64,000 bases of DNA from NCBI GenBank assembly GCA_027922465.2, contig BQMF02000017.1, positions 124,001 through 188,000 on the forward strand. Reading direction: 5' to 3'. Origin of the DNA: Turritopsis dohrnii. Taxonomy: Eukaryota > Cnidaria > Hydrozoa > Anthoathecata > Oceaniidae. Below, in pieces: positions 20,709-30,714 of this stretch. Under the pieces are notes generated by a model. It ran no database searches. It was not told the origin of the DNA and saw only the letters and a program-made list of their open reading frames with translations. Made by a program: the position numbers and the translations under genes. Numbering within the stretch: the first letter of the stretch is position 1; every line of letters begins with the position of its first letter.

Positions 20709-23028
20709 TATAGGATATTGAACATATGGTTTGCCATATATCATCACCCTATCAACTGGACCTTCATTTATGATGTTGACATGTTTCGATGTTTCGAGAA
20801 CTGAATACAGAAAAAATCCAACCGAAACTAATCATGAGAAACTGAAATTAGTGAGAAACAAACTGAAACAAAACATTAAGGAAACGAAAAGAACTTTTAT
20901 GAAAAAGCTGCTATTGAACAAAAACTGCACCGAAACATGAAAAGTCATCAATAAAATTCTCCATCCAAATCCAACGTCCGTGAAAGTCGATCCTGAGAAA
21001 GTTAATCACTTCTTCAACCAAACCGCAACCCGCACGACTGGGAAAATAGCTGAACATTTAACAAATGGGTTCATTTACAATCTTCCTGAAAAAGCCAATA
21101 ACTACAACCTGCAAAACGTAACCCACGACGACGTCCTGAAAGCGATAAAAGGTCTGAGATCAGATTGCTCAACTGGCTACGACAACATCCCTTCAAGATT
21201 CATCAAACCTGTGGCTGAACATCTGGCAGCACCTCTGACACACATCATTAATACCTGCATCAACTCCTCATCAGTGCCAATCGAGTGGAAGATTAGTCGC
21301 ATTTGTCCTGTTCCAAAAGTCAACAATCCAAGGTCCCTCTCCGAATACCGACCCATCAGTGTTCTGCCAATATTATCTAAAGCGTTTGAACGCGTAATCC
21401 TACAACAGTTAACCGATCTAATCGAAACTGAATCTTTCTACGACCCAAAACAATCTGGTTTCAGAAAAGGTCACTCAACGATGACGATTCTTATGAAACT
21501 GAAAGAAGACATTCTGAGTGCAATGCGCAAAGGAGAGGTCACACTTGCCATTTTAGCTGACTTCTCGAAAGCATTAGACACGGTGGATTATAGAACCCTC
21601 TTAATGGAGCTCCATCGTCTAGGTTTTTCACGGAAACTATTGCTCCTTTTCAAAGAATATCTGTCTAATCGGCAACAATTTGTACAAATTGACGACAAGT
21701 CATCGGGTCTTCTTCGGGTGGAATTTGGGGTTCCACAAGGCAGTATTTTAGGACCAGTTCTCTTTAACCTTTACGTCAACACTATCTCATCCATTGGTGG
21801 AAGCACCTATCTAGTTTACGCTGATGATACGACCCTGCTACGACATTCGAAGGTCGTCGGCCTGCCCCAGACCATCAACAAAATGCAACAGGAAATGAAC
21901 GAGGTGAACACCTGGTCGGAAGATAAAAACCTTTGTTTAAATAGCAACAAGACGAAGGTGATTCTTTTCTCGACTTCACAAATGTATAAAAGACACAATC
22001 TCCAAAACGAAGTGATGCAAATCAATAGCCAAAATCAAAAACTTGATCACATCACCGATATTAAAATCTTGGGAGTGCGTTTCCATCAACATCTGACATG
22101 GAGAGGTCATATCAACTCAGTAACGCAATGTTGTTACTCTACCTTGAAGTCTTTGAGAATCTTCAAAAGATCTGCCGACTTTCGTCTTCGAAAGTCACTT
22201 GCTCAAGCCCTTATCCTTTCGAGAATTAACTACGGAAACGTATTGCTCATGGGAGCCCCTCAGTACCTCCTAAGGAAACTGCAGAAACTCCAAAATGCTG
22301 CGGCTGGCTTTGTGTATGGACGGCATGCCAGTGAGATACACGTTATCAAGTTGCAATGGCTACCAGTCAAAGAAATGATCTCACTTTCCTTGGTAAAAAT
22401 GGCACACAAAGCCCTAAACAACCCTTCATGGCCAACTTATCTTAAGTTAACAAAATCACGTCCACCTGGAAGAAAACTTCGCTCGGAAATTCAACACAAG
22501 TATAACATCGACATGACTGACGTTTTTGAGGGTTCCTTTGCCCAACAAGCTGGTGGTTGTTTTAATGACCTTCCGAACAACTTGAAAAACATTGAAAAAT
22601 TTGAAACGTTCGCGGAAAAATGTTTTTCCTATTTTATTGATAAAGCCGTTGCTCGGGTTTACTCAAATCAATAACATATTTTTAATTCTAATAATATTAT
22701 TATTTTCATCTGTTAGCATTACTTTTTTTTATCGAGTCTTCCTCTATTCTATTGATGCGTACCATTTGTAACCCAAGTTACAATTATTTGATATTACAAG
22801 CTTCATTATCCAACTTACTGCGACACCCACTCAACCCTTCTACCTTGTTAGCCTATTTCTTCATTTAATCTAATTTAGTATAAGTTATGTCCGTAATATT
22901 TATTATTATACGTTTTTATACATTATATGTAACATCATGCATATATATTTTATCCTATACGCTTTCTGTGTAAGAAGAACCATATTGATGGATGCAGGAA
23001 ATATATCGATTAAAAAAAAAAAAAAAAA
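20709..23028 (+). mobile_element. LINE (CR1/Jockey-like), 5'-truncated, with poly(A) tail
   Basis: A reverse-transcriptase frame is followed by about 340 bp of 3' untranslated sequence and a 17-base A run at 23012-23028, the normal LINE 3' end. The endonuclease and ORF1 are missing, as in typical incomplete insertions. The 5' junction is not certain; it lies close to the right end of the hAT-like element. Confidence 0.75.
20731..22674 (+). pseudogene. LINE reverse transcriptase, N-terminally truncated, one in-frame stop
   Basis: The frame runs from 20731 and is interrupted by TGA at 20938-20940, after which it continues open to 22674. Reverse-transcriptase blocks are clear: KGLRSDCSTGYDNIPSRFIK, SEYRPISVLPILSKAFERV, QSGFRKGHST, LADFSKALDTVDY (normally AFDTVDH; the position is A-L here), GVPQGSILGPVLFNLYVN and the catalytic YADDTTLL. 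The C-terminal part contains LQKLQNAAAGFVYGRHA and LQWLPVKEMI, typical of the CR1/L2/Jockey groups. The enzyme would prime reverse transcription at a nicked target, but this copy lacks its endonuclease domain. Confidence 0.85.
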
Positions 23029-23790
23029 GTTGTCATGTGATGTGACGTCATGGTTTTGGGTAAGACGAATAATGAGAGGTCGAATTTGAAAGATCATCAA
23101 AAACAGATCAAGAAAAGAACTAGAACTCATATCAGAAATTGTCTTCCCCATATAGTGGGCAAGAAAGGGTGTAAAAATGGCGTCTTCAGTGACGTCATTC
23201 GAATTCAAAAAATCTTCTTCGAGAGACTATTTTGCCCTATACTGCAGCACCGTGTCGCCATGGTGGTGTCCAGACGAATAAAAGGGATAGTTATTCCAAG
23301 TCTTTAATAGTGTAATCTTGCTATGATTTTTCAATGTAATTGCCGAGACCTACCCCTCAAAGAAGCGACGTTTCACTGCCCATTCTCCCCCTCTCTTTAT
23401 TTTCATTTCAGAGTTTATGTGACACATTTAACAAAAATGAAGATAACATTTTTCGGCGTTTCTGCCGTTGACCAAACATTATTCATGACGTAATAGACAT
23501 TTAGGTTAGGACTGGAGCATGATGGGTAATCCAAAGGTGATAGAGCTTATATTCCAGAAACACTCCTTCTTAGTCTAGTATGGGCATACATGTTCCCCTA
23601 AGTTGTAATTGACAAATTGTTCCAACCGAGTTGAATGTTGGTTGCTTAAGGAAGATTTGCGAATACACTATCAGAACCGGACCTCGGCTATATCATCATT
23701 GAAACAACACTATAGCTTCCTAAACGGTGTTTGAAGTTCATCATCTGCATTCTTACATGCATTCTTAGTTTTTTCTTAGTTTTTTCATGG
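23029..23790. other. Spacer, no gene recognised
   Basis: Contains repeated CTTAGTTTTTTC words just before the SINE, which form part of its target duplication. Short frames here have no domain pattern. Confidence 0.4.
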
Positions 23791-24132
23791 CGCCGTGGCG
23801 CCGTAGTATAGTGGTTATCACTCTCACATTTCATGCGAGAGATCGGGGTTCGATTCCCCTTGGCGGCGATTCACCATGCTCGAGTGAATGTACCATAGCG
23901 CCGGGTCGACCCATGCCATGTGAGGGAAATTGGGTAGATGATACATCGGGTGTTGCAGGAGGTCATCCAGAAGAGCACAGGTCCTTGATTGGGTTTGTGT
24001 CACTCATGAGAGTGTCAAATACTTCGAAGCCTCCAACCTAAGCCGTGGCCCCTCCTGGAAAGCAGATGCAGTAGCAACTGAGTGAGGCTAGCCACGTAAA
24101 ACAATACCAAATAAATAAATAAGTAAATAAAT
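23791..24132 (+). mobile_element. tRNA-Glu-derived SINE
   Basis: The head (23799-23869) folds as a tRNA with loop ATTTCAT, anticodon TTC (Glu), A box TAGTATAGTGG and B box GGTTCGATTCC, the internal promoter of RNA polymerase III. It is followed by about 240 bp of unrelated body and an AAATAAATAAATAAG-type tail. The word CTTAGTTTTTTCAT is present before the head and after the tail, giving a target duplication. The anticodon stem has an A-C mismatch and the last acceptor pair is lost, so it is a SINE head, not a working tRNA gene. Confidence 0.85.
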
Positions 24133-24698
24133 GCATTCTTAGTTTTTTCATGCATTCTTAGTTTTTCAGCCCGAACTGGATTATTGGCTAACTGTTAATA
24201 TTTATAAGTTTAAGGTATGAATGTGCTCATACACTGATTGAATTACTGGAGATGATGATATTGATCGAACCTGAAGAACAACGTCTTGTAAATGAAAGTG
24301 GAAGTTCAAAGATCTCATACATGCATGATCGACTGGAACAGGGTAAAAATGAAGGCCCTAAGGTGCGATTTGTTCGCATAGCAAACTATGAAATTCAAAA
24401 TTACAAACCTAACTCATAATCATGGTTAACCCAATATCTTATATATGTACATATGATGGCTATATTATGTATATATTTTAACTAAAACCATTACTGGTCG
24501 TCGAATGTAAAAGTTAAAAGTGGAAATGCTTCTGATTAAAAATACTTTCAGAGAAAGAATACGGAGAGATAACCTAAGTATTGAAGTAGCAGGTATCACA
24601 TAGGTTGGTACTCACATAATTCCCGTGAAAGACTCGAAACATAATCATGCATTATACTATTTTATAGATTTAGAAGCTAGTCGTCATGTTTCTTTTGA
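24133..24698. other. Downstream of the transporter gene, nothing recognised
   Basis: Non-coding AT-rich sequence between the SINE and the 3' end of the minus-strand transporter; it should include that gene's 3' untranslated region, though no AATAAA on the minus strand stands out. Confidence 0.4.
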
Positions 24699-26735
24699 TT
24701 ATACTGGCTCACTATCATTTTTTTCGACTGTTTCTTGTCCCTCAGTATTACTTGTTGTGTCTTTTGTGGATGACGGTTCATTACCTTCGTCATTTTCTCC
24801 TTCAGTGTCATCAAGAGGCTGCTTTTTCTCATCTTCGCTGTTTTTATTGTCACTATCCTCAGGAATGTTATCTACTTTGTTTGTCTGCTCTATTTCTATC
24901 GCGTCATCTGTGTTACTTTCTTCAGTAGGTTCGTTTAACGAATGACTTTTAGATTCGGAGCTTTGCTGAGGACTTCTCGTTTCTTCATCTATGTTAATGT
25001 TCGTTTCTTTCTCCGTTTTATTTTCGGAACTATCGGTAGCGTCTGTATCTCCCTTGTTGGCTCCTTCATCTGATTTTATTTCACTTCCTTCTTCAGTTGC
25101 CTTATTACCGTCTTTTGCGTCAGTTTTTGCACTGGCTCCGTCGGTCTGTGTTTCGTCATCTTGACTGTTCTGCTTTTCTTTAGGACCCCAAATCATATTT
25201 ATCAAAATGTAAAGTAGCAATACGACAATGCATAAGATACCAAACATAACAAATGTCGTGGGCGCACCGTAATGATGAACCAGTATGCCACCAATAACCT
25301 CTCCAGCCCCGTAGCCGAGACCCCAATGAACACCATGCAAGATACATTGCATAGTTGTCTGAGCACCTGGTCTTGAGTTTATACTAACGTACGACAAGCA
25401 GGCAGCCCACACAGCAGCGGTTGTAATACCTGGTAGAAGCTCAACTGCCAACACTAACCAAGTGTACGGTATGACAGAGTAATAAAACAACCGAATTGAG
25501 TAACAAATTAGTCCTAGATACAATACGCGAACCTGGCCAATTTTGGCGATCAATCGTTCCGATAAGAAATACATACTGACTTCGGCAACGCAATTTACAG
25601 CTGATATGACGGAAAACAACAGTTGAGTTCCTCCTAAATCCTTTAGATGCCAGAACAAAAATGTTTTTATAAATGCCATCAAGAAACCTAGATACAAGGC
25701 AGTGAATAGAAACATTAAATATGTCGGATTCTTCAGTGCAACTAACCCGACCGACAAACTGGTTGACTGTCCAGCTTTCTTCATGGAACTAAACCGAAAT
25801 TTCAGCGACACTAGTAAGCCCAACGTCATTAAGACGGCGAAGACATAAAAGCACGGTATGTAGTCAACAATTTCCCGACTTTTTGATATGGAGCAATGAT
25901 GTGTCGTACGCAATGATGCGCCGACAATAAATGCTCCAAGACCCCAACCTAATGAGCCGGTAAGCCGTTGTTTGCCATAGCGATGTGTCTCTTTCCCCAA
26001 CATTTGTAATGTGGCAGTATCGACCAAAGCTAGTGAGGGTGACGCAATGAGTGTTCCAAATAGTGTGATTAGAAATAAACTTGTGAATGTTTTTGTTGCG
26101 TCTATTTTGTACTTGACATATATATCTTGCTCGAAAGAGGTTATAAAATCAAGCGGCCATGGCCATCTAGATTTTGAAAAATAATAGTCTTGACTTTCAT
26201 CGGACAATAAAACCATTTTGTCAATTTCTGGTTCGCCATCCAATGCCATCATTTCGGTCATGTCCTCTGTGCGATTGCAATGGTTCTCAAGTATTGTTTC
26301 TTGCTGCTTTGGACCGGGTACTAATGACAGAGCAAACGTCGATGTTATCAAAGCAATCATCGACACGATTAGAGCAAACTTATGAATGTGGAATTTGTCT
26401 ACAACCGCGCCCCACACGGGCGTTGCCAAGAAATTAACAAAAGGCTTTAATCCCATAATGACGCCAACTTGACTGGGCGTCAACATAAGCTGTTTAAAAT
26501 ATAGTGCTAGGTAAGGTAACAATGAACCCCAGGCAGAAAAAAAACAGAAATAGAACATCTTTGACAGCAACAACTTTCTGTTTACGCGAGGACAACACAT
26601 ATTTTTTGCACGCCGTTCTTCTGTTGTGAGCAGCCTGTCTTCGTCATCTTCCTCTTCCACATTCGGTGGCACTGGCTTTTCCGGTGGCTGCTCAGGGTCA
26701 GCATTTTGAGTGGACCCGTTCTTGTCTTCGCTCAT
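24699..26735 (-). CDS. MFSD6-like major facilitator membrane transporter
   Basis: A 678-residue protein in one exon. After an acidic, proline-containing N-terminus (1-55) come membrane helices beginning KMFYFCFFSAWGSLLPYLAL and the loop LTPSQVGVIMGLKPFVNFLA, then TPVWGAVVDKF, a form of the MFS loop 2-3 motif; these fit the MFSD6/MFS_1-like branch. A loop of about 65 residues (141-205) containing an NRTE glycosylation site separates helices 4 and 5. The remaining helices run to about residue 515. From 523 to the end there are 156 residues rich in D, E, S, T and N, with no hydrophobic segment. Transport substrate is unknown; MFSD6 relatives have been linked to peptide/MHC uptake and glycan-like ligands. 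Absence of introns could mean an old retrocopy or a natural single-exon gene. Confidence 0.85.
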   Translation of the reverse strand: MSEDKNGSTQNADPEQPPEKPVPPNVEEEDDEDRLLTTEERRAKNMCCPRVNRKLLLSKMFYFCFFSAWGSLLPYLALYFKQLMLTPSQVGVIMGLKPFVNFLATPVWGAVVDKFHIHKFALIVSMIALITSTFALSLVPGPKQQETILENHCNRTEDMTEMMALDGEPEIDKMVLLSDESQDYYFSKSRWPWPLDFITSFEQDIYVKYKIDATKTFTSLFLITLFGTLIASPSLALVDTATLQMLGKETHRYGKQRLTGSLGWGLGAFIVGASLRTTHHCSISKSREIVDYIPCFYVFAVLMTLGLLVSLKFRFSSMKKAGQSTSLSVGLVALKNPTYLMFLFTALYLGFLMAFIKTFLFWHLKDLGGTQLLFSVISAVNCVAEVSMYFLSERLIAKIGQVRVLYLGLICYSIRLFYYSVIPYTWLVLAVELLPGITTAAVWAACLSYVSINSRPGAQTTMQCILHGVHWGLGYGAGEVIGGILVHHYGAPTTFVMFGILCIVVLLLYILINMIWGPKEKQNSQDDETQTDGASAKTDAKDGNKATEEGSEIKSDEGANKGDTDATDSSENKTEKETNINIDEETRSPQQSSESKSHSLNEPTEESNTDDAIEIEQTNKVDNIPEDSDNKNSEDEKKQPLDDTEGENDEGNEPSSTKDTTSNTEGQETVEKNDSEPV

Positions 26736-28007
26736 CTCTACTCAAATCCGTTATCCTTTTATTTTCTTCTTCTTTCTTAACCTTTCTAGCATTGAAAAGC
26801 ATTTATTAATTAAGATAAATCATGCATACTAAGGCTCATTTTCAGCACGTTTCACTGCCGTAACAAACATATAGCTGTCATGGTAAAACTTAATGTTATT
26901 CAGCGAAGCGTGTGATTTTCAATTGCACCAATTACACCTCAGTTCGATGCTTGTATTCATGCAACTGTGATGGTTGTGTTGATTTACCATTTCAATAGGT
27001 TTTCAAGCTGTTTTGCAATAGTTTGTTCTATTTTTCTACTTCTATCTTTGGAAATTGAGAAGATAGTAGGTCACCTACCTGGAATTCAATGTTTGTCTAA
27101 AAGTTGATATAGATGATATCGGCTTTGTTTAATTTGACTTATAGGTAGTTCATTTTGATGTTCCATTAAGCATTCTACCTCAGTTTGCAGAGGGATAGAT
27201 GGAAAATTCGTCAGAATTCCTAAGTGTGGTGGATGAAAAACCGTGAATAAAACTATTCGGGCCTTTTAAAAAAGCATTTATGAAAGAAATTTTTCATTTT
27301 ATAGGAGTCTTCCAGCATTCTAGATCATGAAACTTCTGAAACTTGGAATTTTAAGGGAGCAAAGAAATGGACCACCTTTGATGTCCTCTTTTCTTTTGCG
27401 AATCTTTTCTGGTGGCACGAGAATTTCAAAAGACTCGTCAATTCAATTTACTAGTATTTCAAGAGGACACACCCAGAATCATTCTTTTTCAAATAATTTC
27501 AACTTGTGCTTGAATATTTCGCCCGGCCGTTTAATTGAAAATATTATAACCATGAAAATAAAAAATTGAAACTTGAAAATAAATAGGCTCAATAACACAT
27601 GAGGGTCCCCCAACCGTAATCGCGGGCCCCTATTTAAAAAATAGTTAAATAGGGTCACGCGATAACGGTTGGGGGAATCGCATGCGCTATTGCAATTTGC
27701 AAAACAAATGAACAAAACAAATGAGCAAATGAAACAAACAAATGAAATTTGTAATCCGACAGGGTGCAAAATCACAAAATTTTAAAATTTGCTTTCCATT
27801 GAAATGAAGCAAGCAATCCGAATATACCTAAATACAAAGAATACCACCCAATCAAGAATACGTTATTGCCATTTTAACTACGAGGAGGCTTTGACGGTAA
27901 AACGAAAAGCACGCATATTTGTTTGTTTTTCAGCCATCAGGTGCAATAATGGTGCATTAATGTGCGACACATCGCTCCAGATCACGAACGGCAATCCCTA
28001 TATTATA
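26736..28007. other. Upstream of the transporter; contains a 70-bp near-palindrome
   Basis: No gene is supported. 27606-27675 is a near-perfect hairpin with arms containing CCCCCAACCGT and CGCG, around ATTTAAAAAATAGTTAAAT; it may be a tiny MITE. Promoter elements for the minus-strand transporter must lie just above 26735 but no motif decides them. Confidence 0.45.
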
Positions 28008-28666
28008 CCTTATCGGACAAAACTTAGTCGGACAAAAGTGACTAAATTTTTTGGAAGTGACTAAAATTTTGTCCGACTAATAATTTTGTCCGACTACAAT
28101 TTTGTGCGACTAATTATTATGTCTGACTAAATATTTGGTCCAAATGATTTTTTTTTTTTTTTCAGAATTCTTCTTTTTATCAGTTTAATTACAAAATGAA
28201 GAAGACAGTCATAATAGAAGAAATGCCTGAGAAGCCAATGCAGTAACCAAAACAGATTTTTATACTGATCAGGAATATGACATTGAAATTGAAAAATAAA
28301 ATTATGCTACAACCCTTTTAATTAGGATTTTTTTCCGACTGCAAAATTATGCCGTCATGGTATGATTATTTTTTGTTGGACATAATGTTCTTCACGTCGG
28401 CAAAACTGTTTTTATATGCCTTTTCCCTCGTTTTCCTATACACACCTAGAACTTAGAGTAATCGGCGCACTTCCGCACGCTTTTTGATAATCCTTATCGA
28501 AAATTAAGTAAGTTATGAAATTTTAGAAAAGGACCAAAATTTTAGTCGGACAATATTATTAGTCGGACAAAAGTGACTAAAATATTTGGAGGTCACTAAA
28601 ATTTTGTCCGACTAATATTTTCGTCCGACTAAAATTTTGTCCGACTAAGTTTTGTCCGATAAAAGG
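28008..28666. mobile_element. TIR element with iterated GTCGGACAAAA
   Basis: Inverted ends begin CCTTATCGGACAAAACTTAG on the left and CCTTTTATCGGACAAAACTT on the right (read inwards), with TA next to each. The word GTCGGAC followed by an A/T run is present about ten times, in inverted groups near both ends. About 659 bp, no transposase. A related element with a different word lies at 49550. Confidence 0.8.
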
Positions 28667-29210
28667 TAATAGGTTTTTGTGTGCCTCAATCAATTTTCTT
28701 TGTTTATTGACATCATGTTATTGATCTTTTGAAGCAATTTATCAAACAATAAAAATACTATACAAAGAAGTATTATACAAAGAACTTTTTAGAATCTGTA
28801 TTTACGCGTTACTGTGGGAAACGATTACAGTTTTCGTCCTGAAACGAGGCAAAACTAACATGATTAACCTAGTAGCGATAGATCAAAATAAATAAAAAAT
28901 GAACAAGTAGGGTAGGTATCTTGTTATGGTCCGTTGCTGTTCCTAAAAGAAAGAAATTCAGGGAAATTCAAGAACCAAAGCCTCTTCAACTCCATCTAAC
29001 TTTTAACACGATGTCATCGATTATGTATGGTCGACGTGAAGGACAGCAACGAGGTTAACAATAAATTTATGTTCTGCAAATGTTTTTTTTTTATTTTTTT
29101 AATCATCACATATATAGTATATTCCATACAAATAACAGAGATTACAAGGTATACAAAATTTATGGCTTTAGACAAAAAAAGGAAGAAAAAAAATTTAGAA
29201 TAGTGGTTGT

Positions 29211-29440
29211 TCATTCGTTGACAATGTTTGCTCGCTTGATGTTGGTAACAGCTTCGACAAGGTCTTTTTGCGTTACATTGTTGTGTCTAGACTGTGAGCC
29301 ACAAATGCAACGGATCGTTGAACGAAGAAGCGAAAACAATGCTCTTGTTCGTAATGATTTTGTAACTTCGCTAGTCGTCAGCCCTTTCTTCTCTGCGATT
29401 GATTCCGCCAATCTTGCATAAAATGTGGCACATTCGCGCC
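29211..29440 (-). pseudogene. Retroelement-type C-terminal domain fragment
   Basis: The minus-strand frame (29211-29549) contains FYARLAESIAEKKGLTTSEV then RTRALFSLLRSTIRCICGSQ. The pattern L-A-x-x-x-A-x-K ... R-T/C-x-x-x-F-x-L-L-R-S-x-x-x-C-x-x-G-S resembles a C-terminal segment I associate with invertebrate retroelement polyproteins. No polymerase or integrase block is nearby. The first ~35 codons of the frame do not fit and may be intron or unrelated. The family call is uncertain. Confidence 0.35.
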
Positions 29441-30714
29441 CCATTGGCCATTTGTTGAGAAAACGAGTGGGGTGAAGGTCCCGTTTTCCACCTGTAGTAC
29501 ACGTTCGTTGTAGCTTCGTTTCTTCTCGTTCTCGTTCCTTGAGAAGCATTTGGCAAGTTCTAGGTTCCTATATATATCTCTGGGCGTTTAGGTCAAAGTC
29601 AAAGTCAAAGTTTAGGTCAACAATAAATTTATTCCGCCTGTTATTGTGAAAAGTTGGAGTTTTGTGTTGTGTTTGTTTAGGAAGATGAATCACGTGTTCC
29701 TAAAATGTTTTGTAAAATAGAAGATTTGAAAGCCCTAAACCGTTTTTGAAAATAAAACATTGAATATTATCTGATTTAATTTTTTCCAGTTGTCCCAAAA
29801 TAAAAAAGGAAAATATAAAGACATTTTAGCAAAAATTTATAGACTATGTGTTGAATGCTCTCCGGACATCAATGCTTTTGCTAAAACTAGACGCCAAGGC
29901 GCCGTCGCACGCCGCCAACAATCAACATGCATTTCAGGTAAAACATTTCTTACCAGTTTTTGTTTTGAAAATGATCCCTTTATTCAATTCCCTGTGTAAG
30001 CGTATAAAAGTTGTTGTATATATGTACTGATAAAAAAACTGACGTCAAATAAAAATGATTCCGTAGAATCTGACGTCATTACAGAGAAGAAAACGTTTTC
30101 GCCTCGTCGTGGTTTTACGCGGACAATATATATAGGAAATCCTACGTAAAATTTACTTCCCTAAAATAAAAGTGGGATGCACAACCCGAATTAGTATAAT
30201 AAGATGGTGGTTTGAAGCAACAAAACAATACCATTTATATATTTTTTTTATTTTTTAGAATCACCTGACAATCAAAATTATGTATGAAAACAAAATCACT
30301 TTCAGTTTTATTTTAGGCTTCAAGGAGATCACACTTTCATGTATTTATAAAAAAAATTTATGATTTGCCTGTAGAATCACACATTTAGTGTCAATAGTGT
30401 ATATTCCAATACATCTTGCCACATTTGGGAAGAAACAATCATCTCCAAAAGGAATTTATTTTCTGTGACATAAAAATGTTTGGATATCATAATGACATTT
30501 TTAACATTTATAATACTCAAGTTTTATTATAACGTATTTACAAAACTTTTCAACATCTTGTGTCATCATCAGGTAAATATACATGTATGTATATATATAT
30601 ATACTTGGTAACTATAGCAAAGATTACTTCAATGTACATATCAGGTTGTTTGTTTTCTCCCAAGAATACCTTCTAACTCAAAGAATGTGTAACAAAAGTT
30701 TGGTTTATTTAGAA
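29441..30714. other. Upstream of the ciliary gene; possible unproven exon
   Basis: 29791-29938 is an open segment between a good acceptor (TTTTTTCCAG) and a donor (CAGGTAAAAC) but contains ACTAGACGCCAAGGCG, a word also present in the repeat at 51760, so it is more likely transposon-derived. (CAAAGT) repeats occur at 29592-29612 and an AT dinucleotide run at 30583-30602. Confidence 0.35.

Noticed and set aside
23799..23869. Functional tRNA-Glu gene
   Set aside because: Stem mismatches, the unrelated body, tandem A-rich tail and target duplication show it is a SINE head.
28008..28666. CRISPR-like array of regularly repeated GTCGGAC words
   Set aside because: The spacing is irregular, words occur in both orientations, and the genome is animal; it is a TIR element.
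29791..29938. Upstream coding exon of the ciliary gene
   Set aside because: Splice-like borders are present, but part of it (ACTAGACGCCAAGGCG) is shared with a repeat at 51760 and it has no coiled-coil character.
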